Shown here: piece after piece, positions 33,912 through 46,500 of the stretch
Layout of the letters: every line of letters starts with the position of its first letter
How positions within the stretch are numbered: position 1 is the stretch's first letter
Assembly (NCBI GenBank): GCA_020881915.1
Contig: JAJFPB010000005.1
Location: 4,092,001 to 4,156,000, forward strand
Source of the DNA: Paramyrothecium sp. XJ0827
Lineage: Eukaryota; Ascomycota; Sordariomycetes; Hypocreales; Stachybotryaceae
Reading direction: 5' to 3'
DNA length: 64,000 bases
Translations under genes and position numbers: made by a program
The notes under the pieces: model-generated
Told to the model about the DNA's origin: nothing
The model's database searches: none
Seen by the model: only the letters and a program-made list of their open reading frames with translations

Positions 33912-36909
33912 CGAGGGACGACCAAACGCGCGCATGGCAGACTGGATCGGGTGTTGGCAATGAATCAGACAAGGTGCTTCTTAATTTGGCAAGCCAGGAA
34001 TACGGCTCGGATCGCAGGGGTTATGTCGGGTAGGTGTTGACAGACGGAGAGGTTCCGCACAAACCAGCACAAGTCGACCGCATAGCTGCAGCATCTCATC
34101 GAGAATCCGCTTCAAATTGGTCGCGTCCGTTGCCCTCATCGCACGTCAGGTCCTGGTCCTGGCACTGTCTCGATGTCATATCCGAACAAGTGACAAGAGG
34201 TGCACGGCTCACCTCTACCTGAATTTGTGGGCTCCTGCAGCCTGCAGGACGGGCTTCCCGAAGCTAATCCTGGCGAGGATGCAGCGGTCGTTCGCTGTTG
34301 CACGAATGTCCGAGGCTGTCCTGTCGATTGCAATCAAGCAGGGGTTGAGCGAGGGTAAATCTGTTGTCGCCTTGTTGCACGGATGCTAGATGGGTAGACG
34401 GGCAGTGACGGACCCCACGAGTTTGGACCAGGGAGATCAACAAGCAACGGCCATGATGCTCTGACAGTGGAGTGAGAATGCCGAATCTCCGTGTTTGTAG
34501 ATTTGGTCAGCATATTCCTGACGATAGCCACTCCTCCCAACTGGAGACCTTAAAATACCGAATTATATTCTGTACTTTTGGTCCACGTGTATTTGTTAAC
34601 TCGGGCCATTCCCACCTTATTACATCAAACACCGATTTTGCCAACTCCTTTCCTTCGCGATGACCCCGTCTGCGACCCCATTATCAGTCTTGGCACTGTC
34701 AATACCCTGTTCGTCAGTCTGGTAAACTTGCGAGGACCAGGATAATTTTTGCCGGCTACCCTCCGGTATTTTTTCCTGAATAGGATTCGGCGGGGGGGTA
34801 ATGGAGGTCCATTGATTTGAAATGAGACAGAATGACTCTCTTCTCCAGACTTGACCACGTACTCCCTTGCCGATTCGCAAGTACGTATTGCTAATGTGAT
34901 ATAGTGGTGTCCAAAGTGGCTGACGAGCAATCCGTGTCTGACCAGGGCGGTTATTTGATTTCACCAAGCAGTCAACACGCCTTCCCGTACCTTTCGGAAG
35001 CAGATGGCATCCCAGCAGATCTAAATGACCGGAATCCAGCTAGCGGCAGAGGTGCAAATGATGTTCAGGATTGCACACGCTAAAAGCAGCTGCAGGGTGA
35101 AAGGTCGGTTAAAAGGTCCATCTCTCGTGCGGGTCGTCGTGGCAATGCCATGGAATGCCACCCACAACGACAGAGAAACACCTTCTGAGGTCCAGCTTGC
35201 AAATTTGACCAGTGGACGGATGACAATTATGTGGGAACACAGTGGGCGGGTGCTGTTGGCCGTTGCGTTCCAGACGCATGCAGAGAACGAGACTGGCGAC
35301 TGCAATGTAACCCAACTCAACATCGGGGCCCAGCAGATGGCTCCTCCAGGTTACCAGCGGTACAGGCTGTGGCTTGGGAGGACCGCCATGAGTGGTTGAG
35401 ACGGGGCCCTTCTCGCGGTCACACCCGCTAACCTCAATGTAGCTCCTGCAGCTGCAGTTGCAAACTGGGCCCAGTATCGATAAAAGGTGAAGAAGTCGGG
35501 AGTCAAGCGGGGACCAAGAAGGGAATCCAACCACTAACCATCCCGCACGCACCTGGAAGGAAGCGCTAGCGGGCACGCTCCCCGTCCGCTGGGATCCAAG
35601 CTGTGGTTAGAGAGCAACCCTGCCTTTGCCTCTACCTCTGCCATGCCCTGCCATGCCCTGCCATGCCCTGCCTGCCCTGCCCTGTGGTGTGTTCCCTCAC
35701 CAGGACCTGGGCCTGACCAGGCCTGGCCAGGCCTGGCCTTTCCACAGGTCGCCCGTCTCCCATGGCCATGGCCCGTAGCCCTTGGACCTAGGCATGGGCC
35801 CCGTCTCCACTCCGTCCCGAGTTCCAGTCACTGCAATGGTTCTTGTGCGTCCAAAGCGCATGGGAAGCGCAGCCCGACCGACCAACCACGGTGCTTCCCC
35901 TTGAGCTATCACCCCCCTGACCCGGGGGGAAGGAGAACAGAGTCAGTGCTGACGAAGAGAGATTCCATGTTTCCCGTGGTAAGGGTCGCCTCTCCCCAGA
36001 GCCGGAACCCAACGCCTTTTGCCGGGAGGTTGCCATTCCCTGAGCTATCTGCAAGGTAAATGCACTCAGCATCTCGGCTGGGAACCAGGGCGCGTCGACT
36101 TATGCCCGTTTCGAAGTGGACGTGATGCAGAGGCATATTGAGGGCATGCAACCGTCTGCATGAGTCGAAGCTGGTCGACATTGGCTCAGACTTGTGCCCA
36201 ATCCTCCAAACCTTTTTTATCAAAGCTGCATAAGGGTGAGATGCCGAGGAGCTGTCAAGGCCAGACAGGCTACTGGTGAGCTCCCCCGTCTACCGGTTCT
36301 TGGTAAGGGTGGACCAAGGAGCTACGGAACGGGGTACATGTACGTAAAAACAATTTACTACCTAAATGAAGGTACTCATTAGAATGACATGGGGCGCCTC
36401 CAAGTAAGTGCATCTGGCTAGTCCACGCCAGACACACACACACACACACCACACACACAACCACACATACACACCACTTTTGCTTCTCCATCCCATCTCC
36501 AGGGCCTACTCAAAATACCCCGGCCAGGGGACCCCCTCCTGGCCTCTGTACACTATCTACGGCTAGCGACCGAAGCTCGACCCAGCGCCTTACCTGATTT
36601 GTTCCAGTCGGCCTTCAACCCCCAGATCGTCGCCGCCTGATATCTCCTCCGTCGCACCACCTCTCTGCCACGTTGACACCGTCCCGGATCTCATTGCTCT
36701 CGCTAGCTCCCGCCTGTCCTGCGGAGTGCGCCTTTCGCGCGTCGCAACTGCCACTTCCGCCGCAGCCAGCGGTGCCTTGACGTCTTCCCGATACACTACG
36801 ACCCTACGATTATTCCCGTACTTCCACGATTTACACCCATTCCACTAAAATGTCGCTGGCGCCCTCGCTGTGACCTCCCTCGCAACGAACCCCGACCGTC
36901 CGCCTGCCG
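33912..36909. other. Intergenic, no gene recognised (3 kb)
   Basis: No convincing coding frame. It contains a GCCATGCCCT tandem repeat (35639-35682), then overlapping CCAGGCCTGG palindromes (about 35715-35742), and a CA-dinucleotide run (about 36432-36460). The right end must hold the methyltransferase promoter, whose last 400 bp are pyrimidine-rich. Confidence 0.45.
35639..35682. repeat. GCCATGCCCT tandem repeat
   Basis: Three full copies plus partial CTGCC copies, followed within 40 bp by overlapping CCAGGCCTGG palindromes. It is intergenic. Confidence 0.8.
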
Positions 36910-38387
36910 ATGGCCAAAAAACGACGGCTGAAACAACAAAAAGGTGCGCGACGGCGATCATCTAATTGCAGATTGGGTGCCATGTCGTCCGACGACTCCA
37001 ATGCCATCCAGAGCGGCAGACAGTCCAGCGAAGGGACTTTTAGCGAACAGGCCACCGCAAGCGACGGTGCACAAACGACAATGACCAGCATTATGGATAC
37101 CGACGAAGATCTATTGGACAATTCCAGTCTGGAGGGTGCAGCTGGCGCTGAAGAGATTGATGTTGACCATGAAGAGGACCACGAACTTGATACCCATTCC
37201 ATTTATCCTCCTAGCCACTACCCCCGCGTCTCGAGTACTCATAGGACAGAACGCCCTTACGCCTCAGCCGAATCAAGCGGCTTCGTGGTCGGCGCAGAAG
37301 GGTAAGTCGCTCTGCTATTCCGAAGGGTGAGTAGTGGCTGGCATACTGACCAAAGTTGTACAGGGCTGCTTCAACTCGCTCCTTGTGGGCACAGGATTTG
37401 GATTACCGAGACATCCATGGCCGCCGCTACTGCAAGGACTATTATATGCCAAACGATGAGATTGAGCAATTGCGTCTCTCCTTGCTGCATCAAGTTTTCT
37501 ACCACGTACTTGATGGCGAGCCAACACTCGTCCCTCTCGAAAACCCCAGCCACATTCTTGACGTCGGCACGGGCACGGGCGAATGGGCTATTAGGGTCGC
37601 GGAGCTCTTTCCGGACTGTGATGTCGTCGGAACGGACATATCCGCCATTGCAGAGACCCAGAGCGTCCCCATGAATGTCTTCTTTGAGATCGAGGATGCC
37701 GAGGACTGGGATCGTTTACCAGAATTCTACGATTTGATACACTTTCGTATGCTTGAAGGCGCTTTTCGCGACTGGTCGTTCATATATGATAACGCATTCT
37801 ACTCGCTTAAGCCTGGCGGTTGGATCGAGGTACAGGACTTTGACGCAGGCGACTATGTGCGCAGATTTCTTGGCCAGTTTCCTCCCGAGTCCCCAGTACA
37901 CGGGCTTTCCCGTGACCTTGGCATTGCCGCGATGAAGTCTGGCCGACCCTTAGGATGCGCGCATTTGGATCCGCGAGAGTTCTTGGATGCCGGATTCGTG
38001 GATGTCAGCGTCCGGGAATTCGTCATCCCGCTTACATTCAACGAGAAGACCGCTGCCAAGCTCTGGTTGATATCTTGCCTGGACATGTTTGAAGCGAGGT
38101 ATATGAGGTTATTAACGGAGCAGATGGGCTGGGACCCAGAAAAGTGCAAGGCAGCTTGCGAAAAAGCGGCGAGGGAATTGACACAAATTGCAAAGGACAT
38201 GGAGAAGTCCAAAACAATGCAAGTCAAGATGAAGATTGTTGTCGCGCGGAAGCCCCTGGATGCGAAACCTTTTGCCGTCCTCGCCCAGCAAGCAGCATCT
38301 GAATCGACAGATGGTAACAATCAACCTCAGCAAGATGCTCCCATTGCGGCGGCTGAAGATGCATTAATATCGGCAGAACCAGCCTAA
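36910..38387 (+). CDS. LaeA-like SAM-dependent methyltransferase
   Basis: Class I methyltransferase of the type related to LaeA, the nuclear regulator of secondary metabolism in filamentous fungi. Two exons, 36910-37301 and 37364-38387, give 471 residues. An in-frame ATG at 36982 (MSSDDSNAI) with a better -3 context is an equally likely start and would remove a short Lys/Arg-rich tail. Residues up to about 125 are disordered and acidic. The catalytic domain opens with LDYRDIHGRRYCKDYYMPND, then motif I ILDVGTGTGEWAI, motif II-like CDVVGTDISAI, the segment FYDLIHFRMLEGAFRDW and motif III LKPGGWIEVQDF. The C-terminus is Gln/Ala-rich. There is no biosynthetic cluster nearby, so it is one of the many LaeA-like paralogues and not LaeA itself (inference). 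Confidence 0.9.
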
Positions 38388-39506
38388 CCCATCGGATTCC
38401 CGATATCATGAATAGGGCACTCTTGGTTTTCAAGTCTGGAATCCGGTTGTCCCTTTTTCCGAGACTCCTTTTCTTTTTCGGACCGACGCGTCACATTCTC
38501 GTTTATCGTCGGTTTTCTGGGCGTGGCGCCTCGGAGCGAAAGCGGCGTTGTACATGGAAAGTAACGTCACCTGTTCCGTACAATGTTTAAGACAACAGCT
38601 TGTTGTGGGTTTTTTATTTCTTTCCCTTTGTGCATTGGGCGACCGGACAATGATATCATGGCAGCGAGCAAGCCATTCTTCTTTGGAGTCAGGGCGACCT
38701 CTTTGGGAGAAAATTTGTGTAACATATTTGTTGAGGTCGTATTGGAGCGCCCAGGGCCTAAGAAACAGTCGTAGGCTCAGGGCACCTATGCTCATTGAAC
38801 GTATTACATATAAGCAGCTTCTGGTTAGGGGGAAATATTAGATGAAGATTTGATGATGTATATACAAACAGCATGAATTATTTCATGATCAAAGAGCTGG
38901 TAGAAGACCGCTCGAACTTAGGATTGGCCAAATTACTTCCTTCAGCTTCTCCCTTGCATTGCCTCATGAGCATGACTTGAGGTTCCACTATACCTTAGAG
39001 ACAGGATCTGCGTAATGTGTATACATGGCTCAGTTAAAGTTGAACATCCACTTACTTTCATTCTGGACTCGCCAACGGTGTGCGTGTAAAAGAGATGGGC
39101 TATGTACCAACCTTAGAGATAGTAGAGATTTGAACGCAAAATATGGGCCACTGAACAAGGATGCAAAGAGTGGGTCGGCGATGAGAGTCAAAATGCTCGA
39201 GCTAGGTACTTCAGGTACCTTACCTTCAGACACCCATAGGAACTTGAAGGTACATTGGGTGCTACCTTATTTGCCTAAGCTGGTAAGGTACCGAGGTGCA
39301 GGGACGTTTTAGGTGCACTGGCGGTGGGGCTACTTGAGATTCGACATCATCGTCAAGCTCCCAGATCCCATCCTCTCCACCCCCGACCAACATCCCACAG
39401 CTGCTTTTCCGTGGAGATACGCGACAGACGCTCCTCCTACAGGGCAGCGAGCTCGCCAGTTCGAATCATTTAGAGTGAATGGCCATGCAGCTTTGAGACA
39501 ATCGCC
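38388..39506. other. Intergenic, promoter of VPS18
   Basis: No coding frame is convincing. It has an A/T-rich left half fitting a 3' untranslated region, and AAGGTACC-type words clustered at about 39205-39300, just upstream of VPS18. Confidence 0.45.
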
Positions 39507-42500
39507 ATGGCCCTGGATCCGAACGACGGCTTCGTCGCCTCCAACGGCGTTCTCGGCCTCGAGGATCTTCCCATCTTTACTGTCGAGCGCGTACAACTAC
39601 AGTTCTCCATTGCCGCGGATTTTGTGGCAGCCCAGGTCGCAAACAATGTCATCGTGCTAGCTCTTTCGAATGGACGCATCCTACGCATTGACCTGAACCG
39701 ACCTCAGGATATCGATGGTAGGCTTCCACTGCACAAATCAGCTGCCGCGCTCAGGGCGAACGAGCTGACCATTCCCTCACAGACATTGATCTGCCGAAGA
39801 AGCCGTCCGAGATCGGAATCATACGGCGCATGTTCCTCGATTCGACCGCTTCCCACCTCATCATCTGCACCTCGTTGGGAGAGAACTACTACCTCCATTC
39901 ACAATCTAGGCAGCCACGGCCGCTTGGGAGATTGCGCGGCGTATCGATAGAGAGCGTCGCCTGGAACCCGGCCCTGCCTACGGCCTCAACTAGGGAGATT
40001 CTACTTGGCGCCTCGGATGGCAACATCTATGAGGCATTCATCGAGACATCGAACGAATTCTACAAAAAGGAGGTGAAGCACTTGAGGAATCTACACAAAC
40101 TTCCCGATGGCCCCATTACAGGGCTTTGGGTAGACACTTTGCAAGGAAAGTCGGATGTTCGGCGTGTCATGATCAGCACACAGAGTAGACTGTTCCACCT
40201 CGTCGGTAGGGTTGGCCATAGCCACGATGGTAGCGGCTCCGTTTATGCAAAGATGTTCGAGTCCGAGCAGCCTGTGGTCCATGAACTCACGCGCACAACG
40301 GCAACTGCCCATTCTGCATTGGTCGTGTCCCCAGATCCCCCGGAAACCGACCAGCACGAGGAGAAATTGCCTGGCCGTGCCTACGCCTGGCTATCCTCGC
40401 AAGGCATCTTTCATGGCAAGTTGCTGGACTCACCTGCGGACAGCAGCTTAGGCTCAAAGGTGTACTCTGACTCAAAGATGCTACCGAGGTCCCAAATAGC
40501 ACCGCAAGAATCATCCGGCAAACGCCAATCTGCCGCCCAAGGCATCGACAGCATTGCCCTCACACAGTGGCATATCGTGACACTCATTGGAGGTCGTGTA
40601 TACACCATCAACAGACTCACAGGAGAAACGGTGTCCGAACATGATGTCCTGCGGCCTGGTCAGAGAACTCTCGGCTTCTCGGTCGACATGCAGAAGAACA
40701 CCTTCTGGCTTTTCACATCTGAAGAAATCTACGAAGTTGTAGTCCGAGACGAGGGCCGGAACGTCTGGGAGATTTTGATGAAAACTCAGCAATTCGAGGA
40801 AGCTCTGCAGCACGCTCGCTCGCATTCCCAGAAAGAGACGGTTGCCGCATCATACGGTGACCATCTGGTGGCTAAGAAGCTCTGGAATGAGGCCGCCACC
40901 ATCTACGGCCGGAGCAACAAGCCTTTCGAGGACATTGCTTTAAGCTTCATAGATAACGATCAACCAGACGCTCTCCGGCAGTTTTTGCTGACCAAGCTGG
41001 CATCGCTAAAGAAGTCGGCCATCATGCAGAGAGTCATGATCGCTTCTTGGCTCGTAGAGGTCTTCATGGCGAAGCTAAACTCTTTAGACGACACCATCAT
41101 CACGCAGGCCGAGCTTTCCGATGAATTGAACCCCGCGGAATCCCGAAAGCTGCTCGACTCAGTCCGGAAAGAGTATCATGACTTTGTGAACAAATACAAG
41201 CACGATCTTGATCGCAAGACAACTTACGACGTCATTAGCAGCCATGGCAGAGAAGCCGAGCTCCTCTTCTTTGCCACTGCCGTAAACGACTACAATTACG
41301 TTCTCTCCTACTGGGTCCAGCGAGAAAGGTGGTCAGAAGTGCTGGGAGTGCTTAAAAAACAGACAGACGTTGAAGTATTTTACCGGTACAGCAGTGTGCT
41401 CATGACGCATGTCGCCCAAGAAACGGTCGAGATCCTGATGCGCCACGCCGACCTGAAACCGCGAAAACTCATTCCAGCTCTTCTCGAATACAATCGAAAC
41501 TTCTCCGGTGGAGCTATTGCTCAGAATCAAGCGATACGATATCTTAACTATGTCGTGTACCAATTGAATTCAAAAGAAGCCGCCGTCCACAACACCCTTG
41601 TGTCGATTTACGCCTCCCATCCTGCCAAGGACGAGTCGGGCCTCCTATCATACTTGCAAGCGCAGGGTGATGAGCCTCGCTACGACCCGGACTTTGCGCT
41701 CCGGCTGTGCATACAACACCACCGGACCTTGTCGTGCGTTCATATCTATACTAGCATGGGCCAATATCTGCAGGCCGTTGATTTAGCTCTCTCGCACAAC
41801 GAGCTGGAACTGGCTGCGGTGATTGCGGATCGACCAATGTCCAACCCACGCCTACGGAAGAGTCTTTGGCTTGCGGTTGCACGCAAAGTCATTTCGCAAT
41901 CGGACGGCATCAAGACGGCAATAGACTTTCTCAAGCGATGCGATCTTCTCAAGATTGAGGATTTAATACCTTTCTTTCCAGATTTCGTCGTGATTGACGA
42001 TTTCAAAGAAGAGATCTGTGGGGCACTTGAGGACTACAGCCATAACATTGATGAACTGAAGAAAGAGATGGACGAGTCCTCGCAGACCGCTGCTAATATC
42101 AAAGTCGACATTGCGGCCTTGGACCACCGCTATGCTATTGTCGAGCCTGGAGAAAAGTGTTACGTCTGCGGGCTGCCGCTGCTTAGCAGGCAATTCTTCG
42201 TTTTTCCCTGTCAACACTCGTTCCATTCCGACTGCCTCGGGCTCAGGGTGCTCGAACAGGCTGGAGTCGCCAAAGCGTCTAGAATCAAGGAGCTGCAGAT
42301 GCAAATACACAAGGGCCTGGTAAGCGGAGCTAGGCGAGAAGCTGTAGTTGCGGAGCTTGACTCATTGGTCGCTTCAGCATGGTAAGTGGAATTCTCATCG
42401 TAAAGATCGTGAGCGGCCGTTAACTCATGGTATCGCAGTATTCTATGCAGCGACCTTGCCATCAAGCGTATTGATGAACCTTTTATCACGAAGAATGATA

Positions 42501-42523
42501 GGCGAGATGATTGGGTTTTGTGA
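39507..42523 (+). CDS. VPS18: VPS18/Pep3, core subunit of HOPS and CORVET tethers
   Basis: Class C Vps protein shared by the HOPS and CORVET complexes that tether endosomes and vacuoles before fusion. Three exons, 39507-39717, 39783-42381 and 42439-42523, give 964 residues. The N-terminal half is the Pep3/Vps18 beta-propeller (FTVERVQLQFSIAADF; LIICTSLGENYYLHS). The helical solenoid follows (clathrin-heavy-chain-like repeats, about 350-830, with WLVEVFMAKLN and LLSYLQAQGDEPRYD). A coiled coil (HNIDELKKEMDESSQ) precedes the C-terminal RING (CYVCGLPLL, FPCQHSFHSDCL). The last RING pair CILC is rebuilt only by splicing in exon 3, because unspliced sequence stops right after SAW. It converges with a V-ATPase subunit gene. 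Confidence 0.96.
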
Positions 42524-42670
42524 GCGATATCATTCGTAGGCGCGAACGGTGTCCGTCTTGATTAAATATAGATTTAATGATACCCTTTTCATTCGACAAA
42601 ATACCTTGCTTTACTTGCCTACGTCCGCGAGTCTCGAGTTGAGCTTCAGGTCCATGCCAACAATGGCTGA

Positions 42671-43523
42671 TCAATATCTGCACTTGGTTATCCCCTCGTC
42701 CCTGGCCTTGGTGATTAGCAAGATGGACACGATAACGCCGTACAGACCCAGAACCTCGGCGAAGATGAGGATCAATACCATCCCGGTGTACAAACGTGGC
42801 TGCTGAGTGCTTGCTCGGACTATATGAGTGTTAGTCTCCTTGGTTATCTCTTGCCGCAGACGGCATAGACGGTATTTTGGAAAGGCTCTTACCCCCAGAG
42901 TCACCGACAATGCCGATGGCGAAACCGGCAGCCAGGCCGCACAACCCTACGGCAATGCCAGCACCGAGGTGCAGAAAGCCAGTGTGCACAGCCATCTTCT
43001 CCTTGATGCCGCCTGCAATGATAACACTGGCGACGAGGCCGTAGATTGAGAGGATCTGCGCCATGATGCTGCACAACCTATACAACAACAAAAGGGTACG
43101 GGATACGTCAGCTTCCTTTATTAGACCCCCTCTCCATCGAGGTGCTGATTTGTTCACGCCCCGATGGCCCCGGTTTTATGTAGCATCGAGCTTGAAGGAC
43201 GTACGTGTTCTGCATGAGCTTGTCGGGACGCAAGATGCCCGAAGCAAAGATGGCGTTGGCGGATTTGGCGGTCCCGTAGGCGGCACCGAAGGTGGTGAAG
43301 ACGATGGAGGTCGCGCAGCCCATCGCGCTGAAGAAGGACTACACACAAGACGTCAACAGTTGTTTTCCGATGGGGCGTGTTCAAGCGACGGATGGCCAGC
43401 ACTTACGGCGTACGTTGGACTGTCGTTGAAAGGAGCACGGCTGTTAGCCAGAGTACAAACCACTACATAGAACGGGGCGATATCATACCAGCGGTCCATC
43501 TCGGCATATATTGCAGCATCCAT
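42671..43523 (-). CDS. V-ATPase proteolipid subunit, c-like
   Basis: Membrane-ring subunit of the V0 proton channel. Five exons, 43489-43523, 43407-43419 (13 nt), 43205-43338, 42893-43077 and 42671-42819, give 171 residues. The microexon rebuilds CPTYA in front of [20 protein letters not shown], matching the c-subunit N-terminus (C-P-x-Y-A-x-F-F). Four membrane helices follow; the last, [16 protein letters not shown], carries the proton-binding Glu. Helix 3-loop [20 protein letters not shown] is the c-type sequence. It differs from canonical Vma3: the Gly-rich face after GTAKS reads ANAIF instead of GVGI, the second helix begins [18 protein letters not shown], and it has a C-terminal tail ([14 protein letters not shown]). 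It is therefore perhaps a paralogue of the main c subunit. It sits tail to tail with VPS18, 147 bp apart. Confidence 0.9.
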
Positions 43524-46500
43524 TTTGTATGATTTCCTGGTTTCCTGAAGTAAGGGCGGTTTATCGGTAGCGAATTGAAAAGCGCCGCATATGGGTCACG
43601 GCAAAGGAAACAGCAGCACGACCAGGCCGACAGCCCAATTCACTCGTCTTAAGTACAAAATGTCATACCATTGGCATTTTCTGCATATCTTTTCCCCCCT
43701 CCTTAATTAGAAGTCTTTCGAATCGCTTGCGCGTACGGCGATCCCAGCGCAATATGCAGCTGTAGAGGGCGTACGTAGTCCCGGGCAGGCAGACGAATTC
43801 TGAACCAGACTATTGGATGGCGCCTCTGCTGGGCAAACTCGTGGCTTATGGAGGAAGTCAGCCGCAGGAAGAGCCTAATTTCACTTTTCGCGCCCATCTG
43901 CATGCCCAGGGCCCGTTACTTATTCGATTTGTCTTGCGGCCGCGAGGTCTAGAGTTCTGACTGATTGGTGCGCGGCCACGGTCTCGCCCGAAGCTGTCAC
44001 GGCACAGCACCGTCAGCTTCCACTGTGTCTCCGAGCCCTACAAGACAGGAAAAAAAATTAAAATTGGGTGAGGCACCAAGAAATTAGGAGCTCGCTCTCC
44101 TGCCTCGGTGATTCCGCTACTCGGTTCTTTTTCTACACCATTTCGCCTGGAATGTTGAAGAAACATTAGGACAGATTCTGCATGTACTGGTCCAGCATCG
44201 CCTCCCACCGTTTGGTGCTTTACACTTCATAACTTCACATATTAATCATTAAGTAAGGCAGCTAAAGCATACATTGTGTAATCTATAAGAACGAGTTAAG
44301 GTTGTGCCAAACTAATGATGTGGTTTGTTGCAACTATGTCAGATGGAAACCGTTACACTGTGATTGTATCGACAACACGAAGCGATGCATTCATCAAGCA
44401 ACAGGAGCTACTTTTCTATTGCATTCCGCCGCACCTCTGATATATTGCTTCGGCTTTTGATTTTCCAAGTTTCCAAGAAAACTAGAAATTCTCATTTCAT
44501 TATCATTATTTTCTTTTCCAAAAATTGGGTGAGCCCGCCTGTATCATGGGCTGGTCGCATTCGCAGTCATTCATGGCCCAGGATAGGTAGGCAGATGCAT
44601 CTTGCGTGAAACCCACAAATCCAGACGGCTGGATAAAGCATGGCAGTTTCCGGCCACCTCGTGCAGCTGCATGAGACTCATATTTGACAGAACTAGTGAC
44701 TCGTCTTAGTCAATCAGTTTGAATCCCCCTACAATGAATCAAGGTATGCATTAGGCTTCTAGCAGGGTAGAGGGATGGGAGAAAGCCTCATATCGTCTCA
44801 TTGCCGCGGGTCATCGGCAAGCTGGTTGAGACCATGTGCCGATATTGAAGCGGTGAGTAAATATCCCAAACTTCCAAGGTTAGAGGACAATAACATGAGA
44901 TGTAGTCATTCGCCATCAACCAATTATCAGCCGGTGTGAGACATCACGAGATGGTCTGGTCTATTTGTTGCCATATTCGGACCGTACGTATGGGACATCG
45001 GATTGGCAGCAAGAGTGCCAGAACCAGGTAAATTTCGACCGTTGTGGAGATGTGATACGGTGAGGCATCTGCTTCCCGAGCTTTGAACCAATCTATAGTA
45101 TCAGGTAGAAGACTTTCATCGAACCCGATCTCTCCAAGTTGGCGTTGGCCTAGCCTGGCTAATGAATCAGCTCACATCGGAAACGGAGGTCGTCTTGAGT
45201 AAGGTGATGGTCCTACCAACATGGCAATGTCGAGGTTGATTCGGCCTCAGAACCCGACTGGGCGGTGCAGACGCGGCCATGGTTGGTGCGCTTAGCGCAT
45301 GGCCGTAGAAGACGTGTGGAAGACGGAGCCTCAAGTCTGGGATGACACGGACTATCACTGCCAGAAGCAGAGCCAACGAGATGTATCTTCGGGAAGCATG
45401 GCGGCCGGGGTCAGATACATTTGTGTTTAGCCTGCTAAGGACACCCGGCGCGTAGGAGGATGCGGAAAAGGTACACAGAGGCTCCTCGGCGGCTTTGCCC
45501 CATGGCGAAACAGTGGAACGAGAAGTTTGGGACCGATGGTGAGGGACAACGAAGGTCTGCTGAGACGGAACCGGTTGGGCAGACGAAAAGATGCTGTGCC
45601 AGGCCGACGTGGAGACGGCATGCCCAAAGACGGATAAGCTGCGAACGGGGCTAGAACAAATCTTTGCGAAGAATGGTAAGCAGGTAGCGATGGAAAGGCA
45701 GGAGATGGGATCGCGGAGCTAGTGTATGACCTGCGCATCCAGCAAGACATACCAGATTTGGTAAAGAGTGAAGCAGAAGAGGATGAGGCCAGGCCCATGT
45801 TTCAAAGCATATCCGTACAAGCAGAGCTGATGATTGAGGCTAAGGCAAGGTGAGGTAAGGTACCTTAACCAACCAACCCACAACCCGTTGACAAGGGCAC
45901 CTTGAAGGTGCAACAGCCCTGTAAAAGGTAAGGCGCAGGCAGGTAGTCTAAGGTACCTGAGGTGAGGTAAGGTAAGGTACGCGAGGCAGTTAAGGTTGGT
46001 AAGGCAAGGCAAGCTGGGAAGTATCGTGGTCTACGTTGCGGTACGGCCGTCTCACAGTTACGGGGCCGGGCCTGTGCTCCACGACAACGCCTGATCGGGC
46101 AATGTCGATGCACCGTTAACGCGTTAGGAAACTGGAAACTGCAGCCCAGTTCGGTTTCCCGGCAAGTGGCGGTCAAATTCTTGACCCGTTACACCCACCT
46201 GCCGCTTTCATGCCCTCTTCACGACTTGTTTATTTTGTTTTCCTCCGTCGGGCGTCCTGCGTTATGCGAAGTGAAGGGAAGGGAAGGGAAGGGCAGCCTC
46301 TCTCCCCGTGGGACCGTGTAAGCCAGTCGAAACCCGCCGGCGCCCATTCCGTATTGGGCCACTGACACCTCCGTGCTACCCTTGGCTCGGGGCAGCCAAG
46401 CCGGGGACGGGACGCCAATCGCCATCGATTCGTCAACATTGAAGGGCATTCTCTCGCAACGACATCCAGAATATCGACATTCTCCTGCCCATCATCATTT

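Noticed and set aside
36949..36976. Intron-like GTGCGC...TTGCAG segment at the start of the methyltransferase gene
   Set aside because: Only 28 nt, too short for spliceosomal removal, and the frame is open through it; treated as coding or leader sequence.
39440..39480. GTTCGAATCA, like a tRNA B box
   Set aside because: No matching A box, acceptor stem or T-stem pairing around it; no other convincing tRNA signature was found in the window.
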